Shown piece after piece: positions 1-8,311 of a DNA stretch of 64,000 nt. Under the pieces are notes generated by a model. It did not search any database, was not told the origin of the DNA, and saw only the letters and a program-made list of their open reading frames with translations. Source of the stretch: HXMU1420-2 sp040830545. GTDB taxonomy: Bacteria; Pseudomonadota; Alphaproteobacteria; Rhodobacterales; Rhodobacteraceae. The translations under genes were made by a program, and so were the position numbers. How positions within the stretch are numbered: the stretch's first letter is position 1; the number at the start of each line of letters is the position of its first letter. Location: contig JBFOMB010000109.1 in assembly GCA_040830545.1 (NCBI GenBank), forward strand, positions 1-64,000, given 5' to 3'.

Positions 1-100
1 CCCCCCGGGGGGGGGCGGGCCGCCAAACCCCCCCCGCTGGGCCCCCCCCCGGGCCCCCCCCCGCCCGTGGGGGCGTGGGGCAACCCCCCCGCCGCGACAC
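1..100. other. Low-complexity G/C homopolymer stretch at window edge
   Basis: The first ~100 bases are almost only runs of C and G with a few A/T, unlike the mixed-codon coding sequence that starts at about 120. This looks like a poorly resolved contig end rather than biology. The reading frame through it should not be trusted. Confidence 0.75.
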
Positions 101-797
101 TGGTCATGTCGCCCCGGCCATGCGCCCGACCAAGGAAGACTACGATCGCTACATCTGGCTGGTGCAGCGCGGCAGGCGGCTGAACTGGGACGAGGCCGCA
201 CTGGACCGCGACCCGCCGTTTCGTGTGGCGGACCCAACGATGAGCTTTATCCTGCTGCGCGCGCATCGCGATCTTGCACGGATTGCCGACCTGCTGGGTG
301 AATCCCGGACCGAGATCGACGGATGGATCGCCACGCTCGAGGCTGGCGTCGAAAACCACAAAGGGCCGGATGGCCGGTTCTGCGGTGTGAACCTGTTGAC
401 CGGTCAGCACACCGGGCATCTGTCGTCGGCGAGTTTTCTGAACTGGTATGCGGGCATCGAAAGCGCGGAGATGCTGTCGGCATTGGAAGAGACCTATGCC
501 AACGCCAGGCATCCCATGCCCAGCCACGCGGTCACTGCCCCTGATTTCGACGGGATGCGTTACTGGCGCGGGCCGACCTGGGCGATTGTGAATTCGCTGA
601 TCGGGCGGGGCCTGACCGAAATGGGCCATGTCGCACATGGGGAACGGTTGCGCCGTCACACCGCTGCATTAATCGCGGAACACGGGTTTGCCGAGTATTT
701 CCACCCCCTGACCGGAGCACCCGCAGGCGGGGGCACCTTTACCTGGACAGCGGCGACATGGCTCGCCTGGGCCTCGCCCACAGCAGGAGAACGCTGA
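75..797 (+). CDS. C-terminal part of MGH1/GH63-type glycoside hydrolase
   Basis: Partial gene: the true start lies outside the window, and protein similarity is credible only from about base 120. The fragment shows the alpha/alpha-toroid signature of the mannosylglycerate/glucosylglycerate hydrolase-like (GH63/MGH1) family: a DPxxSFILLRA helix near residue 55, a YWRGPTWAIVNSLI block near residue 165 and an FTWTAATWLAW C-terminus. Members hydrolyse glycosidic bonds in compatible solutes or trehalose-like sugars in the cytoplasm. Its TGA shares one base with the ATG of the following sugar-type ABC ATPase, so the two are co-translated and probably serve import and breakdown of the same sugar or glycosyl-solute. 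The substrate cannot be inferred. Confidence 0.7.
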   Translation: MGQPPRRDTGHVAPAMRPTKEDYDRYIWLVQRGRRLNWDEAALDRDPPFRVADPTMSFILLRAHRDLARIADLLGESRTEIDGWIATLEAGVENHKGPDGRFCGVNLLTGQHTGHLSSASFLNWYAGIESAEMLSALEETYANARHPMPSHAVTAPDFDGMRYWRGPTWAIVNSLIGRGLTEMGHVAHGERLRRHTAALIAEHGFAEYFHPLTGAPAGGGTFTWTAATWLAWASPTAGER

Positions 798-1849
798 TGT
801 CATCCATTACGCTCAACGGTGTCGAAAAGTGGTTCGGCGACGCGCAGGTCATCAAGGGGATCGACCTGGAAATCGAGGCGGGTGAATTCATTGTCTTTGT
901 CGGCCCATCTGGCTGCGGCAAGTCCACGCTGTTGCGGATGATCGGCGGCCTGGTGGATATTTCGCGCGGGGAACTGGTGATCAACGACCGCGATGTCACG
1001 GCGGAACCCCCCTCCAAACGCGGGCTGGCGATGGTGTTCCAGTCCTACGCGCTGTACCCGCACATGACGGTGCGCGACAACATGGGGTTCAGCCTGAAGA
1101 CATCCGGGGCACCCAAGGCTGAAATCACCGAAAAGGTGAACAAGGCCGCAGAGGTGCTGAAGCTGGAGCCCTATCTGGATCGACGCCCCAAGGATTTGTC
1201 GGGGGGGCAACGGCAACGTGTGGCAATCGGGCGCTGTATCGTGCGCGATCCCACGGCGTTTCTGTTCGACGAACCGCTCTCAAACCTCGACGCGGCGCTG
1301 CGCGTGGATATGCGGCTGGAGATTGCCAAGCTGCACCAGCGTCTGGGTGCGACGATGATCTATGTAACCCACGATCAGGTCGAAGCGATGACGCTGGCCG
1401 ACCGGATCGTGGTGCTGGAATTCGGCAAGATCGCGCAGGTGGGCACTCCAAGGGAACTGTATGAAAACCCGGCAAACTTGTTTGTCGCGCAATTCATCGG
1501 CAGCCCGAAAATGAACATTCTGCCATGCTCGACCCAGGGCGGAGCCTATGCGTTGCAAGGCGGGCGTGGCGGGCCATATCTCGGGTCCAAAGCCGCCGCA
1601 CATCTGGGCATTCGCCCTGAACACATCACGTTGGGCACAGCTGGTGACGGGCAATGTGACGGTGTGGTGGACGTCGTCGAATACCTTGGCGCCGAAAGTT
1701 ACGTGGTGGTGGATGCCGGCGCGCTGGGAACGGTCACGGTAAGAGTGTCCGGAGATGCCTCCGTCGCCGTCGGCGATGCGGTCGGGCTGATTTTCGACGA
1801 AAGCCGCGTGCGGTTCTTCGGTGAGGATGGCCTGAGCGTCTCACTCTGA
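797..1849 (+). CDS. Sugar ABC transporter ATP-binding protein (MalK/UgpC type)
   Basis: A 350-residue ATPase of the CUT1 carbohydrate-uptake class. Walker A GPSGCGKST is at 36-44, Q-loop VFQSYALYPH near 80, signature LSGGQRQR at 134, Walker B FLFDEPLSNLD near 155 and H-loop THDQ at 191. The last ~110 residues form the TOBE/OB domain typical of MalK, UgpC and ThuK. The ATG at 797 overlaps the stop of the upstream glycosidase and is preferred to the in-frame codon at 758, which lies inside that gene. The permease and binding-protein genes are presumably upstream, outside the window. It is the last gene of this operon; 149 bp without a gene follow. Confidence 0.9.
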   Translation: MSSITLNGVEKWFGDAQVIKGIDLEIEAGEFIVFVGPSGCGKSTLLRMIGGLVDISRGELVINDRDVTAEPPSKRGLAMVFQSYALYPHMTVRDNMGFSLKTSGAPKAEITEKVNKAAEVLKLEPYLDRRPKDLSGGQRQRVAIGRCIVRDPTAFLFDEPLSNLDAALRVDMRLEIAKLHQRLGATMIYVTHDQVEAMTLADRIVVLEFGKIAQVGTPRELYENPANLFVAQFIGSPKMNILPCSTQGGAYALQGGRGGPYLGSKAAAHLGIRPEHITLGTAGDGQCDGVVDVVEYLGAESYVVVDAGALGTVTVRVSGDASVAVGDAVGLIFDESRVRFFGEDGLSVSL

Positions 1850-1998
1850 CCAGAAACGCGCGACTGTCCTCGTCGACCTGAACAAAGGCGCTGAACCTAC
1901 GCAGCAGGATGCACAGAATTTACTCAGCGTGGGCCATTGCCTGATGGTTTGGCAGAGGTTTCCTTGTCCTGCCCCGAATTGTTTGCCACTGCTGGCGC

Positions 1999-2583
1999 AT
2001 GGTCCAGACGATGACAATTGTGGTTGTAGAAGAGGACAGGGCTCGTGCAATTTCCATTGTCGATGCACTGAACCAATCGGGTGAATTTGATGTTCACGTG
2101 ATTGGCAACGTGTCCAGTCTAAGCCGGAAAATTGGATCGCTCGCACCCGATGTTGTGTTGATTGACGTGGACAACCCGACGCGGGACATGCTGGAGGAAC
2201 TGACATTGGCCTCTGGGCCGCTGGACCGTCCTGTCGCGATGTTCGTGTCCAGCGCCGGGGGCAAACTGGCGCGGGAAGCTGTCGAAGCAGGCGTGTCGGC
2301 TTACGTCGTCGACGGGTTGCAGCCGGAACGCGTGAAGCCGGTTCTGGACGCCGCAATCGCGCGATTCCGCATCCTGCAACAAACGCGGCTAGAACTGGCC
2401 GAGACCAAGCGCGCGCTGGAAGAGCGCAAGGTGATCGACCGCGCCAAGGGGCTATTGATGAAGGCGCGCGGGCTGGAAGAGGAAGAGGCCTACGCTGTCC
2501 TGCGAAAGGCGGCGATGGATCAGGGGCGGCGCGTGGCCGAAGTGGCCGAGGCGTTGGTGACCGCCGCGGGGCTGTTGTCATGA
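1999..2583 (+). CDS. nasT: NasT-type ANTAR response regulator (nitrate antiterminator)
   Basis: A 194-residue protein with an N-terminal receiver domain (VVLIDVDNP, putative phospho-acceptor Asp at ~56) and a C-terminal ANTAR RNA-binding domain (VIDRAKGLLM... from ~135 to 190). NasT proteins bind a two-hairpin leader RNA and stop transcription termination; NasS holds NasT inactive until nitrate binds. The gene overlaps nasS by ATGA. An in-frame ATG at 2011 is an equally plausible start because neither has a strong ribosome site. Its likely target is the hairpin pair at 3865-3954 in front of nrtA. Confidence 0.93.
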   Translation: MVQTMTIVVVEEDRARAISIVDALNQSGEFDVHVIGNVSSLSRKIGSLAPDVVLIDVDNPTRDMLEELTLASGPLDRPVAMFVSSAGGKLAREAVEAGVSAYVVDGLQPERVKPVLDAAIARFRILQQTRLELAETKRALEERKVIDRAKGLLMKARGLEEEEAYAVLRKAAMDQGRRVAEVAEALVTAAGLLS

Positions 2584-3752
2584 AAACCGTCACCCTGCCC
2601 GTCGCCTATATGCCGCTGGTGGATGCGGCTCCGCTCATCATCGCGCAGGAAATGGGACTGGCCTATAGCGAAGGGATCGAACTGGACCTGATCGCCGCAC
2701 CGTCCTGGTCCTCGGTCCGGGATATGCTGTCCTTTGGGCGGGTGGACGCGGCGCATATGCTGTCACCCGTGCCGGTCGGTATGGCGCTTGGACTGGGTGG
2801 TGTGGCGCAATCGCTGTCAGCGGTGTCCGTGTTATCGGCCAATGGCAACGTGATCGGTGTCAGCCGCGCGTTGGAAGAACGATTGCGTGCCTCCGGCTAT
2901 GGGTTCGACTTTGCTGATGCACAGGGCGCGGCCTCTGCGTTGGCGGCGGTGTCGGACCGGCCTTTGGTGTTCGGCGTCCCGTTCCCGTTTTCCATGCATG
3001 TGGAACTGCTGCACTGCTGGCACGAAGCGACCGCACTGGAACATGTGGGTATCGAAATCCGCACGGTTCCCCCGCCACTGATGACCCGCGCGCTGGCCGA
3101 GGGCGACGTTGACGTGTTCTGCGTTGGTGAACCCTGGGGGTCCGTCGCGGTAGAGGCGCGCGCGGGGGCGCTGTTGCTGCCTGGCAAGGCGATCTGGGCC
3201 TTTGCGCCGGAAAAGGTGCTGGCGGTCCGTTCCGACTGGGCCGAGACCGAACCGCATCTTCTGGGCAAACTGATGCGCGCCGTATGGCGGGCGGGCAAAT
3301 GGCTGAGCGCGCCGGACAGCCGGACTGCGGCGGCTGAGATTCTGGGGCGCAAAACTTATCTGGATCTGCCTTCCGAACTGATTGACCGGGCGCTGAACGG
3401 CAGTTTTGTTATTTCGGACCATGCAGAACAGCGTACTGTCCCGGGTTTCGTGGAATTTCACGCCGGGGCCGCAACTTTCCCGTGGCGCAGTCAGGCCAAA
3501 TGGATCGGGCAACGCTTGGCAGAACGCAACAACCTGCCGGTGACAGAGGCACGGGAAAAGGCTGGCGCGGTGTTCCGCTCGGACATTTACCGCACGGAAC
3601 TGTCTGGCATGGTTGCTGACATGCCCACCGCCTCGGAGAAGGTGGAGGGCGCGATTCGTCATGAAATGGCCGTCGCCTCGCAACGTGGATCGCTGTCGCT
3701 GCTCCCGGATGCTTTTTTCGACGGACGCATTTTTGATCCTTCGATCAAATGA
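2580..3752 (+). CDS. nasS: NasS nitrate/nitrite sensor (NrtA-like, cytoplasmic)
   Basis: A 390-residue member of the CmpA/NrtA substrate-binding fold without a signal peptide (it starts MKTVTLPVAYMPLVDAAPL), as expected for the cytoplasmic sensor NasS. Conserved blocks shared with NrtA downstream include the GRVDAAHML segment and the DVFCVGEPWGSVA segment. In characterised systems NasS sequesters NasT in the absence of nitrate or nitrite and releases it on ligand binding. The start overlaps the nasT stop, which makes a stoichiometric pair likely. It is followed by a 266-bp leader ahead of nrtA. Confidence 0.92.
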   Translation: MKTVTLPVAYMPLVDAAPLIIAQEMGLAYSEGIELDLIAAPSWSSVRDMLSFGRVDAAHMLSPVPVGMALGLGGVAQSLSAVSVLSANGNVIGVSRALEERLRASGYGFDFADAQGAASALAAVSDRPLVFGVPFPFSMHVELLHCWHEATALEHVGIEIRTVPPPLMTRALAEGDVDVFCVGEPWGSVAVEARAGALLLPGKAIWAFAPEKVLAVRSDWAETEPHLLGKLMRAVWRAGKWLSAPDSRTAAAEILGRKTYLDLPSELIDRALNGSFVISDHAEQRTVPGFVEFHAGAATFPWRSQAKWIGQRLAERNNLPVTEAREKAGAVFRSDIYRTELSGMVADMPTASEKVEGAIRHEMAVASQRGSLSLLPDAFFDGRIFDPSIK

Positions 3753-3864
3753 TGCCTGATTTTTGGGCGGATTTTCGGGGTGAATCTTGCAGATGCGAAA
3801 ATTGCGCCGCAATGCAGCAAAACTCCTTGAAGGACGGGCGCAGGTTTTCCATCCTGTTTCCATC

Positions 3865-3954
3865 AGCGCACAACGGCGTGCGTTAACGAATTCCTCCCAC
3901 AGATAGGGAAACGACCGAGCAACGTCGCTCACTCTCTGCCCAACTCGGGCGGAG
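3865..3954 (+). promoter_or_regulatory. Putative NasT (ANTAR) antiterminator leader upstream of nrtA
   Basis: Hairpin 1 (3865-3884): AGCGCAC / GTGCGTT, a 7-bp stem with one G-T pair, closes the hexaloop AACGGC. Hairpin 2 (3917-3930): GAGC / GCTC closes the hexaloop AACGTC. Both loops have A at position 1 and G at position 4, the hallmark of ANTAR-bound RNA. A third stem-loop (CTCTGCCC / GGGCGGAG, 3934-3954) can extend by pairing CGCTC (3926-3930) with GAGCG (3952-3956), which uses the 3' strand of hairpin 2, so hairpin 2 and the downstream stem are mutually exclusive. The U-tract is weak: the nearest T-run lies ~15 nt further on. Confidence 0.7.
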
Positions 3955-4018
3955 CGTGCATGCGGCGTTTTCTGTGTTTGCCCGGATGATCCGGGCCTGA
4001 AACGAAAGAGAAGAAGCA

Positions 4019-5389
4019 ATGACAAAGCAACTCCTCCTGAGCCTCGTTGCCTCCACCGCGCTGATCAGCACTGCGCTGGCCCAGTCGCTGGACCTGGAAA
4101 AGGACGAACTGACCTTCGGGTTTATCAAGCTGACGGACATGGCTCCGCTCGCCGTGGCGTATGAAAACGGCTATTTCCTGGACGAAGGCCTGTTCGTCAC
4201 GCTGGAGGCGCAGGCGAACTGGAAGGTGCTGCTGGACGGGGTGATCGACGGGCAACTGGACGGTGCACACATGCTGGCTGGGCAGCCGCTGGCGGCAACC
4301 ATTGGTTTCGGAACCGAAGCGCATATCATCACCCCGTTTTCCATGGACCTGAACGGCAACGGCATCACCGTGTCCAATGAAATATGGGAAAAAATGCTGC
4401 CGCATATCCCGAAAATGGATGATGGCCGCCCGCAACACCCGATCAGCGCCGAGGCTCTGGCGCCAGTGGTCGAGGAGTACACCGCAGCAGGCAAACCGTT
4501 CAACATGGGCATGGTGTTCCCGGTTTCCACGCACAATTACGAACTGCGCTACTGGCTGGCGGCGGGTGGTCTGCACCCGGGGTACTACAGCCCTGACAAC
4601 ATCTCGGGCCAGATTGATGCCGACGTGTTGCTGAGCGTGACGCCCCCGCCGCAGATGCCTGCGACGTTGGAAGCGGGCACCATCTATGGCTACTGCGTGG
4701 GTGAGCCGTGGAACCAGCAGGCGGTGTTCAAAGGGATCGGCGTGCCGGTCATCACCGACTATCAGCTATGGAAAAACAACCCTGAGAAAGTCTTTGGAAT
4801 CACGAAGGAATTTGCCGAGGAGTACCCAAACACGACCCTCGCTGTGACCAAGGCGCTGATCCGTGCGGCGATCTGGCTGGATGAAAACGACAACGCCAAC
4901 CGCCCCGAAGCGGTGGAGATGCTGAGCCGCCCGGAATATGTGGGTGCGGATTACGAAGTCATCGCAAACTCCATGACCGGGTTCTTCGAATTCGAGAAGG
5001 GTGACAAGCGCGACATCCCGGATTTCAACGTGTTCTTCCGCTATAACGCGACCTACCCGTTTTATTCCGACGCGGTATGGTACCTGACGCAGATGCGCCG
5101 CTGGGGGCAGATTCCCGAAGCGAAAACAGATGGTTGGTATGACGAAGTTGCCAAATCCGTCTATCGCCCGGACATCTATCTGGACGCCGCGCGGCTGTTG
5201 GTGGACGAAGGTCTGGCAAACGAGGCGGACTTCCCCTGGGACAGCGACGGGTACAAGGCACCGACCCCGGCGGGGGATATCATCGACGGTATTCCCTACG
5301 ACGGACGCGCGCCGAACGCTTACCTCGAAAGCCTGCCGATTGGCCTGAAGAGCCAGCAGAAGATCGTCGGCACCGAGGTTCAGGGCTGA
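4019..5389 (+). CDS. nrtA: Nitrate ABC transporter substrate-binding protein NrtA
   Basis: A 456-residue periplasmic protein with a clear Sec signal peptide (hydrophobic residues 4-20, predicted cleavage after ALA at ~21). The mature part is a full CmpA/NrtA nitrate/bicarbonate-binding domain: FIKLTDMAPLAVAYENGYF at the start, QLDGAHMLAGQP, YGYCVGEPWNQQAV. The strong purine-rich site AAAGAGAAGAAG precedes the ATG. A perfect 7-bp hairpin (GCCCGGA / TCCGGGC) sits just ahead of the ribosome site. It delivers nitrate to NrtB/NrtCD. It is separated from nrtB by a repeat-rich 145-bp spacer, which could allow more binding protein than membrane components. Confidence 0.95.
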   Translation: MTKQLLLSLVASTALISTALAQSLDLEKDELTFGFIKLTDMAPLAVAYENGYFLDEGLFVTLEAQANWKVLLDGVIDGQLDGAHMLAGQPLAATIGFGTEAHIITPFSMDLNGNGITVSNEIWEKMLPHIPKMDDGRPQHPISAEALAPVVEEYTAAGKPFNMGMVFPVSTHNYELRYWLAAGGLHPGYYSPDNISGQIDADVLLSVTPPPQMPATLEAGTIYGYCVGEPWNQQAVFKGIGVPVITDYQLWKNNPEKVFGITKEFAEEYPNTTLAVTKALIRAAIWLDENDNANRPEAVEMLSRPEYVGADYEVIANSMTGFFEFEKGDKRDIPDFNVFFRYNATYPFYSDAVWYLTQMRRWGQIPEAKTDGWYDEVAKSVYRPDIYLDAARLLVDEGLANEADFPWDSDGYKAPTPAGDIIDGIPYDGRAPNAYLESLPIGLKSQQKIVGTEVQG

Positions 5390-5392
5390 TCA

Positions 5393-5511
5393 AAATGCTG
5401 CGCTGCCAAGGGGCCAAAACCCCGGTGCACAACCCGTACACAACCTGTGCACAACCTGTACACCGCCGCAGCGCAGCATTTCACCCTTCCAAATTCACCG
5501 CCGCAGCGCAG
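5393..5511 (+). repeat. Repeat-rich nrtA-nrtB spacer: 14-bp inverted repeat and 11-bp tandem repeats
   Basis: A perfect 14-bp inverted repeat links 5393-5406 (AAATGCTGCGCTGC) with 5468-5481. Inside it lies a tandem 11-bp repeat, GTRCACAACCY, with three full units (5425-5435, 5436-5446, 5447-5457) and a partial fourth (5458-5464), plus a small GGGG/CCCC hairpin (5410-5423). A 16-bp direct repeat CACCGCCGCAGCGCAG occurs at 5461-5476 and 5496-5511. A long hairpin downstream of a binding-protein gene could stabilise its mRNA; this role is inferred. Confidence 0.85.
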
Positions 5512-5534
5512 AAATTCCTGCCGGAGACCGCAAA

Positions 5535-6620
5535 ATGACCGCCATCGACCCAGACACGCTGAATGCCGAGGCCGACCGAGAGGCCCGGCGCGCGCGCCTG
5601 TTCACCCGTATCAACGCCGCTGACAAATGGTTCCAGATTTTGGGGCTCGCCTGGATCACTCCGATGATCAAGGCCGCCGCCGGGGACAACCCGCAGGCCC
5701 AGGTCAAGGAAATCTGGCGGCTACTGGCCGTGCCCCTGCTGGCCATCTGCGCCTTCCTCGTGTTGTGGGGCACGCTGGCGCCTCAGGTACAGACCTCGCT
5801 GGGTGCCGTGCCCGGTCCTGCGCAGGTCTGGTCCGAGGCCGTGAACCTGCACCACGATGCGCAGGCCAAGGCCGCCAAGCAGGCCAAGTTCGAAGCCATG
5901 GTCGAAAAGCGGAACCAGAAGTTCATCGACGCGGGCCAGCCCGAGAAGGTGAAGGACGTCGCCTATACCGGCGCGCCAAGCTATTACCAGCAAATCTGGA
6001 CTTCGATCAAAACCGTGTTCTTCGGGTTCCTGATTGCAACTGTGGTGGCCGTACCGCTGGGCATCGCGGCGGGCCTGTCACCGACGGCAAATTCTGCGTT
6101 GAACCCGCTGATCCAGATTTTCAAACCGGTGTCGCCGCTGGCCTGGCTGCCGATTGTCACGATGATCGTGTCGGCGGTTTACGTGACCAATGACGGATTC
6201 TTTGCCAAATCCTTCCTGATTTCGGCCATCACGGTGACGCTGTGTTCGCTGTGGCCAACGCTGATCAACACGTCGCTGGGGGTGAGTTCCATCGACAAGG
6301 ATCTGGTTAACGTCTCCAAGGTTCTGAAAATGAACACCTGGACCAAGATCACCAAGCTGGTGCTGCCTTCGGCGCTGCCGCTGATCTTTACCGGGTTGCG
6401 CCTGTCGCTGGGCGTCGGCTGGATGGTTCTGATTGCGGCGGAAATGCTGGCGCAGAATCCGGGTCTGGGCAAATTCGTCTGGGATGAATTCCAGAACGGG
6501 TCGTCCAGTTCGCTGGCCAAGATCATGGTCGCGGTCTTTACCATTGGCATCATCGGCTTCCTGCTGGATCGCGTGATGTATGCGCTGCAATCCCTCTTCA
6601 CCTTCTCGAACAACCGGTGA
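5535..6620 (+). CDS. nrtB: Nitrate ABC transporter permease NrtB
   Basis: A 361-residue inner-membrane permease of the NrtB/SsuC class. A cytoplasmic N-terminus with Arg/Lys-rich helices precedes a first membrane segment at ~57-78. A ~70-residue periplasmic coiled, Lys/Glu-rich stretch follows, then the BPD_transp_1 domain from ~155. The EAA-type coupling loop is visible (SIDKDLVNVSKVL... followed by LPSALPLIFTGLRL, ~255-300). Ribosome site GGAGA lies upstream of ATG 5535. The stop overlaps the GTG start of the ATPase gene. It forms the nitrate channel with the double ATPase. Confidence 0.93.
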   Translation: MTAIDPDTLNAEADREARRARLFTRINAADKWFQILGLAWITPMIKAAAGDNPQAQVKEIWRLLAVPLLAICAFLVLWGTLAPQVQTSLGAVPGPAQVWSEAVNLHHDAQAKAAKQAKFEAMVEKRNQKFIDAGQPEKVKDVAYTGAPSYYQQIWTSIKTVFFGFLIATVVAVPLGIAAGLSPTANSALNPLIQIFKPVSPLAWLPIVTMIVSAVYVTNDGFFAKSFLISAITVTLCSLWPTLINTSLGVSSIDKDLVNVSKVLKMNTWTKITKLVLPSALPLIFTGLRLSLGVGWMVLIAAEMLAQNPGLGKFVWDEFQNGSSSSLAKIMVAVFTIGIIGFLLDRVMYALQSLFTFSNNR

Positions 6621-8305
6621 GCGCCATGTCCGTGATTGCATTCGAAAACGTGTCCAAAAGCTATGGCACCGGCACCCATGCCACCCATGTGCTGAGGGAC
6701 ATCAACCTGAACGTTGAGGAGGGCGAGTTTGTCGTGCTCCTGGGCTTCTCGGGGACGGGTAAGACCACGTTGATCAACCTGATGGCGGGGATTGATCATC
6801 CGAGCACGGGCAAGGTGACCTATCGCGGGGCACCGATCACGGGGCCGGGACCGGAACGCGGCGTGATTTTCCAAAGCTATTCGCTGATGCCGTGGCTGAC
6901 GGTGACCGGGAACGTGCGGCTGGCGGTGGACGCGGTGTTTCCGAAGATGTCGTCGGCTGAGAAGGCCGAGAAAGTCGCGCATTACGTCGACATGGTGGGG
7001 CTGAGCCACGCCGGGGCACGGCGTCCGGCAGAACTGTCGGGCGGGATGCGGCAGCGGGTGAACGTGGCGCGCGCACTGGCGATGGACCCCGAGGTTCTGT
7101 TGCTGGACGAACCGCTGAGCGCGCTGGATGCGCTGACGCGGGGCAACCTGGCGGACGAGATCGAAAAGATCTGGGAAGCCACGCGCAAGACCTGCGTGCT
7201 GATCACCAATGACGTGGACGAGGCGATCCTGCTGGCGGACCGGATCATTCCGCTGAACCCGGACGGGACGTTGGGCACGGAATTCAAGGTGTCGATCCCG
7301 CGCCCGCGCGACCGCACCGCGATGAACCATGATGAGCAGTTCAAAGCGCTGCGCGCGGATGTGACCAAGTACCTGATGGATGTGGGGATCGAGGCCAAGG
7401 CCGAGGGCACCAAGGTGCTGCCGGACGTAACCCCGATCCATGGCGTGCCTGCTGCGGTGAAACAGGCGCAGGAAGGCATGGTTGACGAACGGTTCCTGGA
7501 TTTCAGCCAGTTGCACAAGATCTATCCGACGCCCAAGGGGCCGTTGACCGTTGTCGAGGATTTCAACCTGAAGATCGACAAGGGGGAGTTCATCTCGCTG
7601 ATCGGGCATTCGGGCTGTGGCAAATCCACGGTGCTGACGATGGCGGCGGGGCTGAACGAGATTTCCAAGGGCGCGATCAAGCTGGACCGCCGTCACGTGC
7701 AGGGCGCGGACCCCGAGCGGGCGGTGGTGTTCCAGTCGCCGTCGCTGTTTCCGTGGCTGACGGTGCGGGAAAACGTGGCTGTGGGGGTGGAGCGGGTCTA
7801 TCCCAAGGCGTCCCAGGCCGAGCGGCTGGATGTGGTCGAATACTACCTGGAGCGGGTGGGGCTGGCGGATGCCATGTCCAAGCCTGCGGCAGAGTTGTCC
7901 AATGGCATGAAACAGCGGGTCGGGATCGCGCGGGCCTTTGCGCTGTCGCCGAAGCTGCTGTTGCTGGATGAACCCTTCGGGATGCTGGACAGCCTGACGC
8001 GCTGGGAATTGCAGGAAGTGCTGATGGAGGTCTGGAGCCGCACCAAGGTGACAGCGATCTGTGTGACCCATGACGTGGACGAGGCGATCCTGCTGGCCGA
8101 CCGGGTGGTGATGATGACCAACGGGCCGCAGGCGACCATTGGCAAGATCACTAAGGTGGACCTGCCCCGCCCGCGCACACGCAAGGCGTTGCTGGCCCAT
8201 CCCGACTACTACGCCTACCGGCAGGAGGTTCTGGATTTCCTGGAGGAATACGAACACGGGGCCAAGCCGAAACCCAAACCGGCCCCGGCCATCGCAGCGG
8301 AGTAA
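6617..8305 (+). CDS. Nitrate ABC transporter ATPase, NrtC-NrtD-like double-NBD fusion
   Basis: A 562-residue protein carrying two complete ABC ATPase modules, so one chain can supply both nucleotide-binding sites. Module 1 (~5-260): Walker A GFSGTGKTT, signature LSGGMRQRV, Walker B VLLLDEPLSALD, but the switch loop reads LITNDVDEA with Asn in place of the usual His. Module 2 (~300-545): Walker A GHSGCGKST, a variant signature LSNGMKQRV, LLLDEPFGMLD, and a normal VTHDVDEA. Start is GTG 6617 (overlapping the nrtB stop) or ATG 6626. The C-terminus is Lys/Pro-rich. It energises nitrate uptake through NrtB. Confidence 0.92.
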   Translation: MSAMSVIAFENVSKSYGTGTHATHVLRDINLNVEEGEFVVLLGFSGTGKTTLINLMAGIDHPSTGKVTYRGAPITGPGPERGVIFQSYSLMPWLTVTGNVRLAVDAVFPKMSSAEKAEKVAHYVDMVGLSHAGARRPAELSGGMRQRVNVARALAMDPEVLLLDEPLSALDALTRGNLADEIEKIWEATRKTCVLITNDVDEAILLADRIIPLNPDGTLGTEFKVSIPRPRDRTAMNHDEQFKALRADVTKYLMDVGIEAKAEGTKVLPDVTPIHGVPAAVKQAQEGMVDERFLDFSQLHKIYPTPKGPLTVVEDFNLKIDKGEFISLIGHSGCGKSTVLTMAAGLNEISKGAIKLDRRHVQGADPERAVVFQSPSLFPWLTVRENVAVGVERVYPKASQAERLDVVEYYLERVGLADAMSKPAAELSNGMKQRVGIARAFALSPKLLLLDEPFGMLDSLTRWELQEVLMEVWSRTKVTAICVTHDVDEAILLADRVVMMTNGPQATIGKITKVDLPRPRTRKALLAHPDYYAYRQEVLDFLEEYEHGAKPKPKPAPAIAAE

Positions 8306-8311
8306 CCCAAG

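Noticed and set aside
3980..4000. GCCCGGA / TCCGGGC hairpin as a terminator before nrtA
   Set aside because: No T-tract follows; the next bases are the purine-rich ribosome site of nrtA. It may affect translation but is not a classical terminator.
2832..4025. 397-codon minus-strand frame over nasS and the nrtA leader
   Set aside because: Antisense to nasS, no ribosome site and no recognisable domain.
5425..5464. Possible CRISPR-like array in the nrtA-nrtB spacer
   Set aside because: The 11-bp units are contiguous without spacers, so this is a short tandem repeat.
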